From Thermoplasmatales archaeon UBA447 (GTDB lineage Archaea > Thermoplasmatota > Thermoplasmata > Thermoplasmatales > Thermoplasmataceae), in NCBI GenBank assembly GCA_002503205.1, contig DARE01000074.1, forward strand, positions 1-54,372: a stretch of DNA of 54,372 bases, given 5' to 3'. Within the stretch, counting starts at the first letter, position 1. Each line of letters begins with the position of its first letter. Below, one piece after another: positions 35,906 through 44,559 of the stretch. The notes beneath the pieces are model-generated. The model saw nothing but the letters and a program-made list of their open reading frames with translations, made no database searches and was not told where the DNA came from. A program made the translations under genes and the position numbers.

Positions 35906-35978
35906 CGCCGCTGGTCGGATTCGAACCGACGACCGCTCGGTTAACAGCCGAGTGCTCTACCAGCTAAGCTACAACGGC
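35906..35978 (-). tRNA. tRNA-Asn (anticodon GUU)
   Basis: A 73-base tRNA on the minus strand. The acceptor GCCGTTG pairs with CAGCGGC (one G-U), the anticodon stem CTCGG/CCGAG encloses CTGTTAA with anticodon GTT, and the T arm is GTCGG-TTCGAAT-CCGAC. Discriminator G, CCA not encoded, no intron. A TATA-like CTTAAGATAATTG lies about 30 bases upstream (36001-36012). Confidence 0.96.
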
Positions 35979-36062
35979 AGGCTGAGAGTGGAGAGTCCAA
36001 CAATTATCTTAAGATTTTCGCTGTACTTTCAATCACGTGGGTTTTATCACCACTATGTTAAA

Positions 36063-36365
36063 GCCGGGCATGCCTGAATTGGTCCGGATGTCCTGGCAGG
36101 GTCCCCCTGTTTCCTCTCTGTCCCGCACCCCTTCAGCATCGATAGTTCAGGATACCGTTGCTCCCTTCCGGTCCTGGCGGGATTTCCTGGCAAACCAGAG
36201 GCTGAGATTCCTTCGATTCCCAACCCATGGACCTACGATCCAAAGGGACAGAACTTCATTGCCTCCACAGGGCCTGACAGAAGTCCGGTTGGCCGCTCCA
36301 GGCTGTCGCCCCCGCATATAGACTTCAGGTAACAGAGAGTGCCTGACTCCCCGGCCTAGCCCGGC
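36063..36365 (-). ncRNA. Signal recognition particle 7S RNA
   Basis: A 303-base archaeal SRP RNA on the minus strand. The ends pair (5' GCCGGGC with 3' GCCCGGC, helix 1), the 5' part continues as the typical GGGCTAGGCCGGGG, and the conserved domain IV hairpin GCCAGGACCGGAAGGGAGCA, which binds SRP54, lies near 36155-36180. The length is normal for archaea. The RNA scaffolds SRP19 (encoded 7 kb away) and SRP54 for membrane targeting of proteins. The ends are set by the helix 1 pairing. Confidence 0.95.
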
Positions 36366-36384
36366 TCTTTGAAATGAATAACTT

Positions 36385-36392
36385 ATTATAAA
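36385..36392 (-). promoter_or_regulatory. TATA box of the SRP RNA gene
   Basis: TTTATAAT on the minus strand, centred about 23 bases upstream of the SRP RNA 5' end defined by helix 1 pairing. The spacing agrees with archaeal promoters. Confidence 0.65.
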
Positions 36393-36464
36393 ACGTTTGG
36401 TGAGTCACCTTCCTGACTCTGAACTGAATGGAAAGGCATTTTACTTCCCGAATTATAGGAAACT

Positions 36465-37382
36465 GTGGAAAGTGTCCCTGATAGTGTAATCTCTGAAATT
36501 TTCAGAGATCAGTTCCCTGAAACGGAAATATCTGAGATAAGGTTGTTCTCCAGGGGATGGAACAGCATTCTTTATAGTATCAATGGAAAATACATAATGA
36601 AATTTCCCCGGGACATTCAAGCATCACATGAACTGGAGATGGACATGTATATAACTGAAAGGATAAGGCCATACATCAATGGAATACAGATTCCACATTA
36701 TATCCACAGGCACTATCACAATTCTCTTCTCACCGGGATTTATGGGATCATAGAAGGGGAGCCACTTATCCAGCCAGATCCTTCGCATTATGGGAAAGGA
36801 AATCTGTTCAATGAACTGAGTAGCCAGGAGAGAAAGACAATTGCAGAATCCCTTTCGGAACACCTGAGAAGAATAAACAGGATACCGGAAGATATTTTCA
36901 AGGACTCCAGAAATGAAAGAAAAGGAAAATGGGTTAATGCATTCAAAGGGATGCTGGATGAATACCGCCAGTCATGCATTCAGTATTTTCCACAGCATCT
37001 GCAACATGAAGTGGGATCATTTCTGGACAGCTCCTTCAGATCAATAGATAAGGATTCATTCAAGGAAGTACCAATTCATGCTGATTTTGGAGGCTGGAAC
37101 ATACTTTACTCCAGAAAAGAAGGAAAAATTACGGGAATCCTGGACTGGGGAGGTATGATTGTCGGCGATCCTGCCTATGACATATCAGAACTTATTGTCT
37201 CATTTGGTCTGGATTTCGCAGAATATGTCGTATGTCTTGCATACAGGAATGATTTGAATATAATTGAAAGAAGTATTGTATATGCCAATCTTGCTGGTTT
37301 TCTCGACATATCTTATGGAATAAGGCTTCATAATGATTCACTCATAGCCTCCGGGATAAGAATGATTTTGAATCAATTGTGA
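36465..37382 (+). CDS. Aminoglycoside phosphotransferase (APH)-fold kinase
   Basis: A 305-residue small-molecule kinase of the APH/choline-kinase fold. The nucleotide lobe has GWNSILYSINGKYIMKFPR near residue 31 (the lysine of the beta-strand), the catalytic loop is IHADFGGWNIL (Asp near residue 207) and the magnesium-binding motif ILDWGGMIVGDPAYDISE follows near 225. Substrate is unknown; in archaea such proteins more often phosphorylate metabolites than antibiotics. GTG start, preceded by a weak TATAGGA. It is the only gene between the SRP RNA and the TPP riboswitch unit. Confidence 0.85.
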   Translation: MESVPDSVISEIFRDQFPETEISEIRLFSRGWNSILYSINGKYIMKFPRDIQASHELEMDMYITERIRPYINGIQIPHYIHRHYHNSLLTGIYGIIEGEPLIQPDPSHYGKGNLFNELSSQERKTIAESLSEHLRRINRIPEDIFKDSRNERKGKWVNAFKGMLDEYRQSCIQYFPQHLQHEVGSFLDSSFRSIDKDSFKEVPIHADFGGWNILYSRKEGKITGILDWGGMIVGDPAYDISELIVSFGLDFAEYVVCLAYRNDLNIIERSIVYANLAGFLDISYGIRLHNDSLIASGIRMILNQL

Positions 37383-37501
37383 GAATTCAAAACAGATTCA
37401 GGTACGATTCATGAAAATTGACCTGCAAACATTCCAAACAAAAATTGCCTGTTTATTTGAAGATTAATAAAACTTAAGAATATAACTGCTATACAGAGTT
37501 G

Positions 37502-37588
37502 TCAGTTCGGGGAGCTTCGAAAGAGGCTGAGAGGACCGTAAGGTCGACCCTTGGAACCTGATCCAGGTAATGCTGGCGGAGGGACTGA
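37502..37588 (+). promoter_or_regulatory. TPP (THI-box) riboswitch
   Basis: Nearly every conserved base of the thiamine-pyrophosphate riboswitch is present: GGGGAGC (37509-37515), GCTGAGA (37526-37532), GACCCTTGGAACCTGATC (37546-37563), GGTAATGCTGGCGGAGGGA (37566-37584). The outer stem P1 forms from TCAGTTC (37502-37508) and GGACTGA (37582-37588). A TATA-like box near 37470-37484 places the transcription start just before it. It lies 81 bases before the MFS transporter start and should repress that gene when thiamine pyrophosphate is plentiful. The archaeal switching mechanism is not evident from sequence; no clear terminator hairpin was seen. Confidence 0.96.
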
Positions 37589-37669
37589 GATGATTGTATC
37601 AGACATACATTGTGTCAAAGCGGAATTGGATTGCTATAGTGTTTTTCCCTTAAATTACGGTGTTTCCAA

Positions 37670-38920
37670 ATGAATCCTGCGAGGAAGTCACTGGTTACAT
37701 CAACTTTCAGCGGGATGTTCCTCTGGGGGGTTATTGCTTCAATAGCGCCCCTTGGAAAGAGCTGGCCCTTTGTCCCGGATACAGGCATATTCAGGATCCT
37801 ACTGGTTGTGATAGGGCCGTCCTTTTCACTTTTCGGAAGTTTTCTCATGGGTTTTGTGTCAGATTACATCGGAAGGAGAAAGATATTCATAGCAACAATA
37901 GCCCTGTATTCAATTGGCCTTGCTGTAATATCCCTTTCATATTCGGTTTTCTCCCTTCTGTTTGGGATTGCTCTCTCCCATTTTGGGGTTGCCGGGGAGG
38001 AGATCCCTACCATTTCACTTCTGGCAGAGGACAGTACGAAAGAGTCCAGAGGTTCTTTAGTAACAAACGGGATGAACTTCAGCAACATCGGCAGTGCATT
38101 CATCGCCGGTGTATTCCTTTTCATTTCGCTGGGAAATTTCCCTCTGCTTTACCAGAGGCTTGCGATTGGGATTATGGCCATTCTTCTTGTGTGCCTCATC
38201 ATCTATTCCAGAATCAAACTGCCGGAATCATTCAGATGGCTCGGTGTGAAGGGGAGAGAGAAAGAATCGTCCCAGCTCTCAAAGGAGCTGGATATTGAAA
38301 CTTCTGACAATGAGGGCAACCATCCAAGCATGCCCTTTTCTCTGAGATATTTTGTGCTGGGAAGCATGGCCCTTTCACAGTACCTTACTTTTGGGCTGAT
38401 GGCCTATATAATACCATATTATGAGTTCTCATCGGCGACAAAGATAGATTATCTTGTTTTCTTCGGCCTACTGGGGGCATCCATAGCGGGACCGTTTGCT
38501 GGCAGACTCATATCCTCTGGAAGAAAACTATTCACGCTCCTGTCCTTTGCAGGAGGCCTTTTTTCTGTACTGATAATCCTACTGGTAGTGAACTCTCTGG
38601 GAAACCTCTTGGTTTATGTGCCGCTGCTTTTTGTAAACATGGTATTCAGTGAGTTTGCATGGGCAGCCAGGACTACACTTGAGCCAGAACTATTCAGGAC
38701 TGGAACAAGGGGACGTGGTATTGCACTTGTCAGAGTTATTCCTATGGTTGCCTATCCAATTACCATAGTGCTATTCGCGAACTTCAGCCTGAGGCAGGAA
38801 ATAGTCTCCAATATAATACTGTGGATAATAGGCCTGGCTGGAGCGTCAGTCTGGTTCTTCTACGGATACGAAACGAAAAAGATGGAACTGGATCACAGGC
38901 CAGAATCATCAGGCATTTGA
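37670..38920 (+). CDS. MFS transporter, probable thiamine or thiamine-precursor uptake
   Basis: A 416-residue major facilitator with about 12 hydrophobic segments. The conserved loop 2-3 motif is GFVSDYIGRRKIF (near residue 60) and ARTTLEPELFRTGTRGRGIA (near 335) is typical of the sugar-porter-like branch. The TPP riboswitch upstream strongly suggests that it imports thiamine or a thiamine precursor; TPP-riboswitch-controlled MFS transporters of this kind have been predicted in Thermoplasma (called ThiT1 in comparative work). The ATG at 37670 matches the family start. The overlapping reading frame in +1 register is a shadow. Confidence 0.88.
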   Translation: MNPARKSLVTSTFSGMFLWGVIASIAPLGKSWPFVPDTGIFRILLVVIGPSFSLFGSFLMGFVSDYIGRRKIFIATIALYSIGLAVISLSYSVFSLLFGIALSHFGVAGEEIPTISLLAEDSTKESRGSLVTNGMNFSNIGSAFIAGVFLFISLGNFPLLYQRLAIGIMAILLVCLIIYSRIKLPESFRWLGVKGREKESSQLSKELDIETSDNEGNHPSMPFSLRYFVLGSMALSQYLTFGLMAYIIPYYEFSSATKIDYLVFFGLLGASIAGPFAGRLISSGRKLFTLLSFAGGLFSVLIILLVVNSLGNLLVYVPLLFVNMVFSEFAWAARTTLEPELFRTGTRGRGIALVRVIPMVAYPITIVLFANFSLRQEIVSNIILWIIGLAGASVWFFYGYETKKMELDHRPESSGI

Positions 38921-38938
38921 AAAAAAAGGATTAAGGAT

Positions 38939-39427
38939 CTACTGTTCCTCTTCCATATTTTTGGCGTATATCCCTACAATCTCCTTGAATCCAAGTTTTT
39001 TGTAGAAATTCAGGGCAATAGGGTTTAGCGATGGAAACTCCGCAGACACAAGACCAACCTTCCTCCTGGCAAATTCTCCATTCATGTAGTCAAGCATAAG
39101 CTTCCCCGCGCCTGTCCTCCGGTACTCGGGCATAACGTAAAAATCCATTATTCTGGCCTCTGTCTTTGGAAGGTAATAGAGTCTTTTGTTGAAATTAACA
39201 CGCATTACCCCTACAACCTTTCCTGAGATCTCGGCCACTATGTCAGTACATTTTTCTCCCTCTTCAAGAGATTTTTTCAGTTGATCCATGATCTCGGCTT
39301 GGGCATCCGGAGATACCTCGAAAAGCGGGTCAAATTCTCCATTTAGCTTCTTGAGCCTTAGTATCATGTCAGTCACAGGCTCAAGGTCTTCTTTCTTCAT
39401 CTTTCTTATAACCGGCTTAGTTTTCAA
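38939..39427 (-). CDS. GNAT-family N-acetyltransferase
   Basis: A 162-residue acetyltransferase that uses acetyl-CoA. The core motif A is DFYVMPEYRRTGAGKLMLDYM (residues about 100-120, in which RRTGAG contacts the pyrophosphate), and motif B is LNPIALNFYKKLGFKEIV. The TTG at 39427 is selected because a full GGAGGTAAT ribosome-binding site ends eight bases before it (39431-39439); an ATG ten codons in lacks this. The start overlaps the end of the malic enzyme gene by 11 bases, so they are co-transcribed. The acetyl acceptor is unknown. Confidence 0.88.
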   Translation of the reverse strand: MKTKPVIRKMKKEDLEPVTDMILRLKKLNGEFDPLFEVSPDAQAEIMDQLKKSLEEGEKCTDIVAEISGKVVGVMRVNFNKRLYYLPKTEARIMDFYVMPEYRRTGAGKLMLDYMNGEFARRKVGLVSAEFPSLNPIALNFYKKLGFKEIVGIYAKNMEEEQ

Positions 39428-40760
39428 TTTTATTACCTCCTGGAAGTTCTTTTATCAGTCGTTCCTCCATCAGTTTCATGTAAACACGTCTGTTTTCTTC
39501 TATCAGGTCATGGGCAGTTCTGTAAAAACCTTCCCTTGAATTGTTCTTTCTGGCAAGTCCCATCTCCACTGTCTTGGATGCCACTGCTGCTGCCACCGCA
39601 GGGTATAGCTCCCAGTCATCCATGGTGGGGACAATCTTCTCAGCATCCGGATCCTTGACGAAGTTCGCTATCTCATATGATGCAGCAACCATTATCTTGA
39701 AGTTGACACCCTTGGCCCTAGCATCAAGGACTCCACGGAATACTCCCGGAAATACAAGGCTGTTGTTTATCTGGTTGGGGAAGTCACCTCTGCCTGTAGC
39801 AACGATGCTTGCTCCTGCCTCCCTGGCTTTTGAAGGCCAGATCTCGGGTGTTGGGTTGGCAAGTGCGAAAATAATGGGGTCACTGTTCATGGTCTTGATC
39901 CATTCCTGCTTGATTGTATCTGGCCCAGGCTTTGATGCCGAAATTATAACATCTGCACCCTTGAAAGCTTTTTCAGATGGGCCCGAAATCCTCTCTGCAT
40001 TGGTTCTCATTGCAAGCTGGTATTTCCAGGGATTGTTAAGCATTAGAGAATCCATATCCTCTCTTTCAGGATTCAGGACACCTTTTGAATCTGCCAGAAT
40101 TATGTTTCCCTCCTTAAAACCTGCGGCAAACAGCAGATGGGCAGCCGCAATATTTGCTGCCCCAGAACCCAGAAGGACAACTCTTGTGTCCTCTATTTTC
40201 CTCCCCGTAACTCGTAAGGAGTTTATCAGGCCTGACAGCGTTATGCATGCAGTACCCAGCTGATCATCATGCCATGCTGGTATTGTGAGGCTTTTCTGCA
40301 ACTCTTCAAGAATGAAGAAACATTTTGGCGATTCAATATCCTCTAGATTATAACCACCGAAGGATGGTTCAAGCGCCTTTGCAACACTGATGAAATCCTC
40401 CTTTGTTCTGGTCCTTATGGGAATGGGAACTGCATTGACTGCCCCCAGAAAGTTGAATATCAAAGATTTGCCCTCCATTACCGGCATCGCAGCTTCTGGG
40501 CCAATATTTCCGAGCCCAAGAACCCTGGTCCCATCAGTAAGAATTGCAATGCTGTTCCATCTGCCAGTCATTTCAAATGACAGTTCCTTATTCTGCGAGA
40601 TTCTCCTTGAAACTTCAGCCACTCCTGGGGTATACCAGATGGAAAAGTCAGAGAGGGAGTGCACAGGCACCTTTGGCATTATCTGAACCTTTCCCTTGTA
40701 ATATTCAGAGTATTTAACTGCGTAGTTGTTAAATTCCTCTGTCCTCGATACGTCGTCCAT
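39417..40760 (-). CDS. NAD(P)-dependent malic enzyme (oxaloacetate-decarboxylating)
   Basis: A 447-residue malic enzyme that converts malate to pyruvate and carbon dioxide. The N-terminal IWYTPGVAEVSRRI, the catalytic region VLGLGNIGPEAAMPVMEGK, the metal motif PAWHDDQLGTACITLSGLINSL and the nucleotide-binding VVLLGSGAANIAAAHLL are all typical of the short (prokaryotic) form. The C-terminal part includes FALANPTPEIWP. There is no phosphotransacetylase fusion. Coenzyme preference is not evident. A GNAT gene overlaps its 3' end. Expected role: linking C4 acids and pyruvate, and supplying reducing power. Confidence 0.93.
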   Translation of the reverse strand: MDDVSRTEEFNNYAVKYSEYYKGKVQIMPKVPVHSLSDFSIWYTPGVAEVSRRISQNKELSFEMTGRWNSIAILTDGTRVLGLGNIGPEAAMPVMEGKSLIFNFLGAVNAVPIPIRTRTKEDFISVAKALEPSFGGYNLEDIESPKCFFILEELQKSLTIPAWHDDQLGTACITLSGLINSLRVTGRKIEDTRVVLLGSGAANIAAAHLLFAAGFKEGNIILADSKGVLNPEREDMDSLMLNNPWKYQLAMRTNAERISGPSEKAFKGADVIISASKPGPDTIKQEWIKTMNSDPIIFALANPTPEIWPSKAREAGASIVATGRGDFPNQINNSLVFPGVFRGVLDARAKGVNFKIMVAASYEIANFVKDPDAEKIVPTMDDWELYPAVAAAVASKTVEMGLARKNNSREGFYRTAHDLIEENRRVYMKLMEERLIKELPGGNKIEN

Positions 40761-40900
40761 CTTATCCCCTAGAAATTTAGACCTTCACTATAAATCTTTT
40801 CTTGAAATACCGATTTATGATTCGTTAAAAGTCGAAGTTTTAAATAGTATATCAAAAGAGTGGGATCATTTTATTTTCAGATTGCAGATCACCTGCTATC

Positions 40901-41839
40901 ATGGACATTGAAAATGTCAAGATAAACTGGAAGCCTCTTCTTGAAATACAGAAGAAACAGTTTCAGGACCTCTATCCGGATCTGGATATTGAAAATACAT
41001 TCGCATCAGTTGAAAATCAGCTAGCCGGCAACCTCATCCCCTCTAGAATCATAATAAATGGAAGCCGCGTCAAGGGATTCGCCTACCTGACAGGAACTGA
41101 CAGCACTTCGGGAAGAACACATGGATTGCTCTGCTTCCCTGAACCGGACACATTCAGTGAGGATACCCTTGACAAACTTCTTTCATGGATAGAACAGGTC
41201 GCATCAAGAAACTCCAGGGAGATCATGATAGGAAACATTGCCGGAATTGATCTTCCTGATAATCTGATGAATTCAAGGGGATATGAAATACTCAGGAGGA
41301 GGAGACTTCTTCTTCCAGAACTGGGAAAATTTTCTGAGGAACCAGAAAAGATCAGAAATACGGCATTCAGGTTTGCAGGAATTGAGGAATTGAATTCCAG
41401 CAAATACGTGGATGCCCAGCTGGAAGCATACAAATCAACTCCCGAAGCAAGGTTCCTTCTCCCAGAGAGCCTTGAAGCCAGAATAAAGATGCTCAGAGAG
41501 ATAATGGATGGTTCATACGGAGACCTGATATATGACGCATCCCGTCTTATTCTTAATGAGGAGGACATTGCTGGAGCCATACTTGTGTGCAGAGGGAGGC
41601 CAAGACTGGATGGTACAAGAATTCCAATAATAATAGACTTCTTTGTAGTTCCTGAGTTCAGAGGACTTGGTTTCGGGGAATACCTCATCAGGTCCTCTCT
41701 TCATTCACTTCAAGAGAGTGGTTTTAAAAAGGTAGAACTCTGGGTAACGGAGGGAAATAGCGCCGAAAAACTATACAGAAAGATGGGATTTTCCCCCTCA
41801 CCCAATGGGGACATTGCATATCTCAAATCGCTCAGGTGA
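40901..41839 (+). CDS. Tandem-GNAT acetyltransferase, substrate unknown
   Basis: A 312-residue protein with two acetyltransferase-like halves. The C-terminal half holds the intact coenzyme A motif FFVVPEFRGLGFGEYLIRS (about 247-265) and LWVTEGNSAEKLYRKMGF; the N-terminal half is diverged. The overall plan resembles mycothiol-synthase-type double GNAT proteins, but no such substrate can be claimed. ATG at 40901; the gene runs away from the malic enzyme gene. The stop is within the end of the convergent dolichol-kinase-like gene (eight bases shared). Confidence 0.8.
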   Translation: MDIENVKINWKPLLEIQKKQFQDLYPDLDIENTFASVENQLAGNLIPSRIIINGSRVKGFAYLTGTDSTSGRTHGLLCFPEPDTFSEDTLDKLLSWIEQVASRNSREIMIGNIAGIDLPDNLMNSRGYEILRRRRLLLPELGKFSEEPEKIRNTAFRFAGIEELNSSKYVDAQLEAYKSTPEARFLLPESLEARIKMLREIMDGSYGDLIYDASRLILNEEDIAGAILVCRGRPRLDGTRIPIIIDFFVVPEFRGLGFGEYLIRSSLHSLQESGFKKVELWVTEGNSAEKLYRKMGFSPSPNGDIAYLKSLR

Positions 41840-42800
41840 TTGATTGAATTATGCGAGTAATTATTCCCATTGTGGCAGGGACAGAGAAATTATCATCTAT
41901 AGTATGGAATGACAGGCTTTCAGCAACTGTACCCGTTACACCGATCAGCAGTCCGGGGAATCCAGCAAGGAAATAGCCGAGAAGGCAGGTTGGCAGAAGC
42001 ATTGCAGCAAATCCGGCCCAAGATTTTCTATGGTTGAAAAATAATTTTGGCGAATGGATATTGCTGCCTACAATTGTTGCCAGAGGATCCCCAACTGTGG
42101 AGGCAAATATGATCAGTGCGAATATCTTTCCACTGTCAACAAGCCCAAGGGAGAAGAGGATACCGATTCCAAACCATATAGCGCCTAGGCCTATGGGCAC
42201 TGATGGCCTTTCAAAATATGAGATGAGGGACCCTATCTTTGTATTGCTCTTTCTGGAGTAGTAATTTCCAATGATCAGGAATATCAGAACTGCCCATGTG
42301 ATGAACATGCGCAGATAGAAGAATGTTCCAAAGTAAAGGATGGTGAATATGATGAGGCCACCAGCAATCTGAACATAATCCCTTCTCATCTCTATCTGCA
42401 TGATCTTTCCCTTGGAATGATCATTGCTCCTTATGTTTACCAGGCTACCCTTGTCCCCAAGGAATGCTACCAGCCCACCATAACCGAGGCAGAAATCGAA
42501 GTACATCCAGTCAGAGCCGCTTATTCTGAAAACAAACAGCATTATGGATATTAGAATAAGGGCAGCAGCATAGTAAAAGAATCTGACAGAATAGAGATAC
42601 TTAGATACAATCACTGAAAGAATCAGGACAAGAGCATAGAAAAGTGTGCCTGTTACAAGGTAAAGGAGAACAGCAGGAGGTATTATCAGGAGATAGGAAT
42701 ACATGAACTTGGAGATGTCAACCAGCACTGTAATGAGGACCAGCAGAACAATGAGGAAATCAATGATATAAGGATAGTAAAGCAGGATAGGATCAGGCAT
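41832..42800 (-). CDS. Membrane protein of the dolichol kinase/SEC59 type
   Basis: A 322-residue protein with about nine to ten hydrophobic segments. The C-terminal part carries the SEC59/cytidylyltransferase-like signature: STVGDPLATIVGSNI (near residue 233), then KSWAGFAAMLLP, then TVAESLSFHTIDDNFSVP, comparable to the GD-A...KS-EG...DD-N-P pattern of CTP-dependent polyprenol kinases. It may phosphorylate a polyprenol lipid carrier used in glycosylation, or act in phospholipid synthesis; the sequence does not decide. It ends convergent with the tandem-GNAT gene. Confidence 0.78.
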   Translation of the reverse strand: MPDPILLYYPYIIDFLIVLLVLITVLVDISKFMYSYLLIIPPAVLLYLVTGTLFYALVLILSVIVSKYLYSVRFFYYAAALILISIMLFVFRISGSDWMYFDFCLGYGGLVAFLGDKGSLVNIRSNDHSKGKIMQIEMRRDYVQIAGGLIIFTILYFGTFFYLRMFITWAVLIFLIIGNYYSRKSNTKIGSLISYFERPSVPIGLGAIWFGIGILFSLGLVDSGKIFALIIFASTVGDPLATIVGSNIHSPKLFFNHRKSWAGFAAMLLPTCLLGYFLAGFPGLLIGVTGTVAESLSFHTIDDNFSVPATMGIITRIIQSIT

Positions 42801-42937
42801 GTTTCATGGGAATGGAGTTGAATGTTCTTAAAGATAGCCAATGAGGCAAACTTTTCCAAGACATTAATTTATAAAATTCCATTCGCATTATACAACAGCA
42901 AACAGATTTTATACTGTTTATCAATCAGGTTTTGTAT

Positions 42938-43315
42938 ATGACTATATTTCAGGGAGCTGCTCATAAAAAGATCACTGGCGGGAAATTAACAAGATTCAGG
43001 AGCAAAAGGAGGCACGAGCTTGGAAGGGAGCCTTCATTTACAAGGATAGGCGCCGATTCAAGAAAGGTACTGAGGGGATTCGGAGGAAATGAGAAGGTAG
43101 TTCTGATGAAAGGCCAGAGTGCCAACGTTTACATTCCCTCAGAAAAGAAGACAAAAAAACTCCTTATCCAGACTGTCAAGGAGAACCCTGCGAACCAGCA
43201 CTATGTCCAGAGAAATATAATGACAAAGGGGACAATTGTACAGACTGAGGCAGGAAGCGCAAGAATAACCTCCAGGCCTGGGCAGGATGGAGTGGTAAAC
43301 GCAATACTCATATGA
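42938..43315 (+). CDS. rps8e: Small ribosomal subunit protein eS8 (S8e)
   Basis: A 125-residue ribosomal protein. The N-terminus TIFQGAAHKKITGGKLTRFRSKRRHELGREP matches S8e throughout (given here as its family landmarks QG, ITGG, KRRHELGREP), and the C-terminus has the GTIVQTEAGSARITSRPGQDGVVNA type of strand. The ATG at 42938 is chosen over the TTG at 42932, as the family starts with MT-x-FQG; a TATA-like ttttatact at 42907-42915 is 25 bases upstream, fitting a leaderless transcript. Its stop overlaps the srp19 start (ATGA). Confidence 0.96.
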   Translation: MTIFQGAAHKKITGGKLTRFRSKRRHELGREPSFTRIGADSRKVLRGFGGNEKVVLMKGQSANVYIPSEKKTKKLLIQTVKENPANQHYVQRNIMTKGTIVQTEAGSARITSRPGQDGVVNAILI

Positions 43316-43566
43316 CTGTTACACTTTATTCCCAGTATTTCAGCCATAACCTCAGCCGTCGCTTGGGCAGAAGAATTAACAGAAATGCTGCCAAAAATTT
43401 CAATGTGGACAGACTGAAGGAGATACTGGCAGGCATGAATGTGAAATATGAGGTTCGGGAAGGGCATTACCCAAGGGTTCCGTGGGAGAACTCCAGAATA
43501 TTCTTTGTTGAAACCGATCTTAAAAAATCATCTCTTCTCAAGATTATTGAAAGGCGCCTTTCTTAG
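43312..43566 (+). CDS. srp19: Signal recognition particle protein SRP19
   Basis: An 84-residue SRP19, which clamps the tips of helices 6 and 8 of SRP RNA and helps SRP54 bind. The family pattern is visible as R-R-L-G-R-R-I near residues 16-22, the helix DRLKEILAGMN near 33-43, and HYPRVPWE near 51-58. Slightly short but complete. It is coupled to the S8e gene through a four-base overlap, an arrangement common in archaea. Its end overlaps the end of priL on the other strand by 39 bases. Confidence 0.9.
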   Translation: MTVTLYSQYFSHNLSRRLGRRINRNAAKNFNVDRLKEILAGMNVKYEVREGHYPRVPWENSRIFFVETDLKKSSLLKIIERRLS

Positions 43567-44556
43567 AGGCTTATTTTTCTTGAATGTGTAATACTGAAGC
43601 GGATGCTTTAGCCATTTGGAATTGCATATTGTGTCCTCACCTCTGTAGCATAGATGGTTTGACTGCAGCACAGTGCACTTAGGCGGCGAATATTCAGTGC
43701 TGGATGTTTGCCCTGTAACGTGGTTCACCTGGTATGTGGTCAGTTTTTCCTTGAAATCTGGTGCAGTTCTGAAGAGCGCAATTATCTCGTCACTGTTCAT
43801 TCCAACTTTGTGCAGAAAGCTCACAAGTGTAAATCTCGCCATGTGGGGCAAGTTAACCCCATCCTTCATCTGAGAGATGTATTCCTTTATGCAGGGAGGG
43901 AATATTGAATAATCCACAGTTCCGAGCTGCACATCCTGTGTGATGCCGCGTTCTTCAATCATTTTCATTAAATCATCAAGTATTTCCTTTGCAGGACCAG
44001 TATTATTGACTGCATCCTCTCTGGTGATGGATGAATATGCTTCGAAGGCCTTCCTGACAAAAGATTCCCTGATAATCTTTGAAGCAAGCTCCCTGGAGCA
44101 TAATACCTTGCCATTGCTGACTGCCTGGTTTACAAGCCTGTACCTTGGTCCTGAAATTCTGGAACTGAATGTTATGAACTGCGTAACAGGTATTAGATAT
44201 CTTTCTTCGTCCAGGGAGAGCTCACAGTTTATCCCCATGGCCCCTGCATAGGACAGAATATCCTCAGAGCCAGTTCTGGTGGATCGCAGTTCCGCTTCCA
44301 GTATGTCTCTGGTCCTGTTTATTACCCTTGTAGTCAAAACATTAATATTTAGGGCTTTAAGAAACCAGATCGTCAGGGGAAATGCCCTGAGGTCTTTGAT
44401 TGATGTTGTGGTTCTCTCCCTTCCACCATCTATAGTTTCCTCTATGAACCTCCTTGCCAGTGACCTTATCTCACCGTTTTCGGGGTCGTTTGAAATTAGA
44501 ATTCCGGATATTCTGGTACCGTCCATCCGGAAATCAGGTATCTGTGTAGTCTCCAT
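43528..44556 (-). CDS. priL: DNA primase large subunit PriL
   Basis: A 342-residue regulatory subunit that binds PriS and the template and carries an iron-sulfur cluster. The four cluster cysteines are all seen: Cys222 (FPPCIKEY), Cys294 (PPKCTVL), Cys303 (NHLCYRG) and Cys311 (DTICN); the KWLKHPLQYY segment after the last is conserved. Hence the iron-sulfur domain is intact. The ATG starts three bases after the stop of the M24 peptidase gene, so both are probably one operon. The basic tail (KKNKPLRKAPFNNLEKR) overlaps srp19 on the other strand. Confidence 0.94.
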   Translation of the reverse strand: METTQIPDFRMDGTRISGILISNDPENGEIRSLARRFIEETIDGGRERTTTSIKDLRAFPLTIWFLKALNINVLTTRVINRTRDILEAELRSTRTGSEDILSYAGAMGINCELSLDEERYLIPVTQFITFSSRISGPRYRLVNQAVSNGKVLCSRELASKIIRESFVRKAFEAYSSITREDAVNNTGPAKEILDDLMKMIEERGITQDVQLGTVDYSIFPPCIKEYISQMKDGVNLPHMARFTLVSFLHKVGMNSDEIIALFRTAPDFKEKLTTYQVNHVTGQTSSTEYSPPKCTVLQSNHLCYRGEDTICNSKWLKHPLQYYTFKKNKPLRKAPFNNLEKR

Positions 44557-44559
44557 TGA

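Noticed and set aside
36037..36321. 94-codon plus-strand open frame
   Set aside because: It lies antisense across the SRP RNA, whose paired ends and domain IV are clear; the frame is a by-product of the GC-rich RNA gene.
37660..38298. 212-codon open frame in another register
   Set aside because: It is a shadow of the MFS transporter gene, with cysteine-rich unnatural text and no independent signals.
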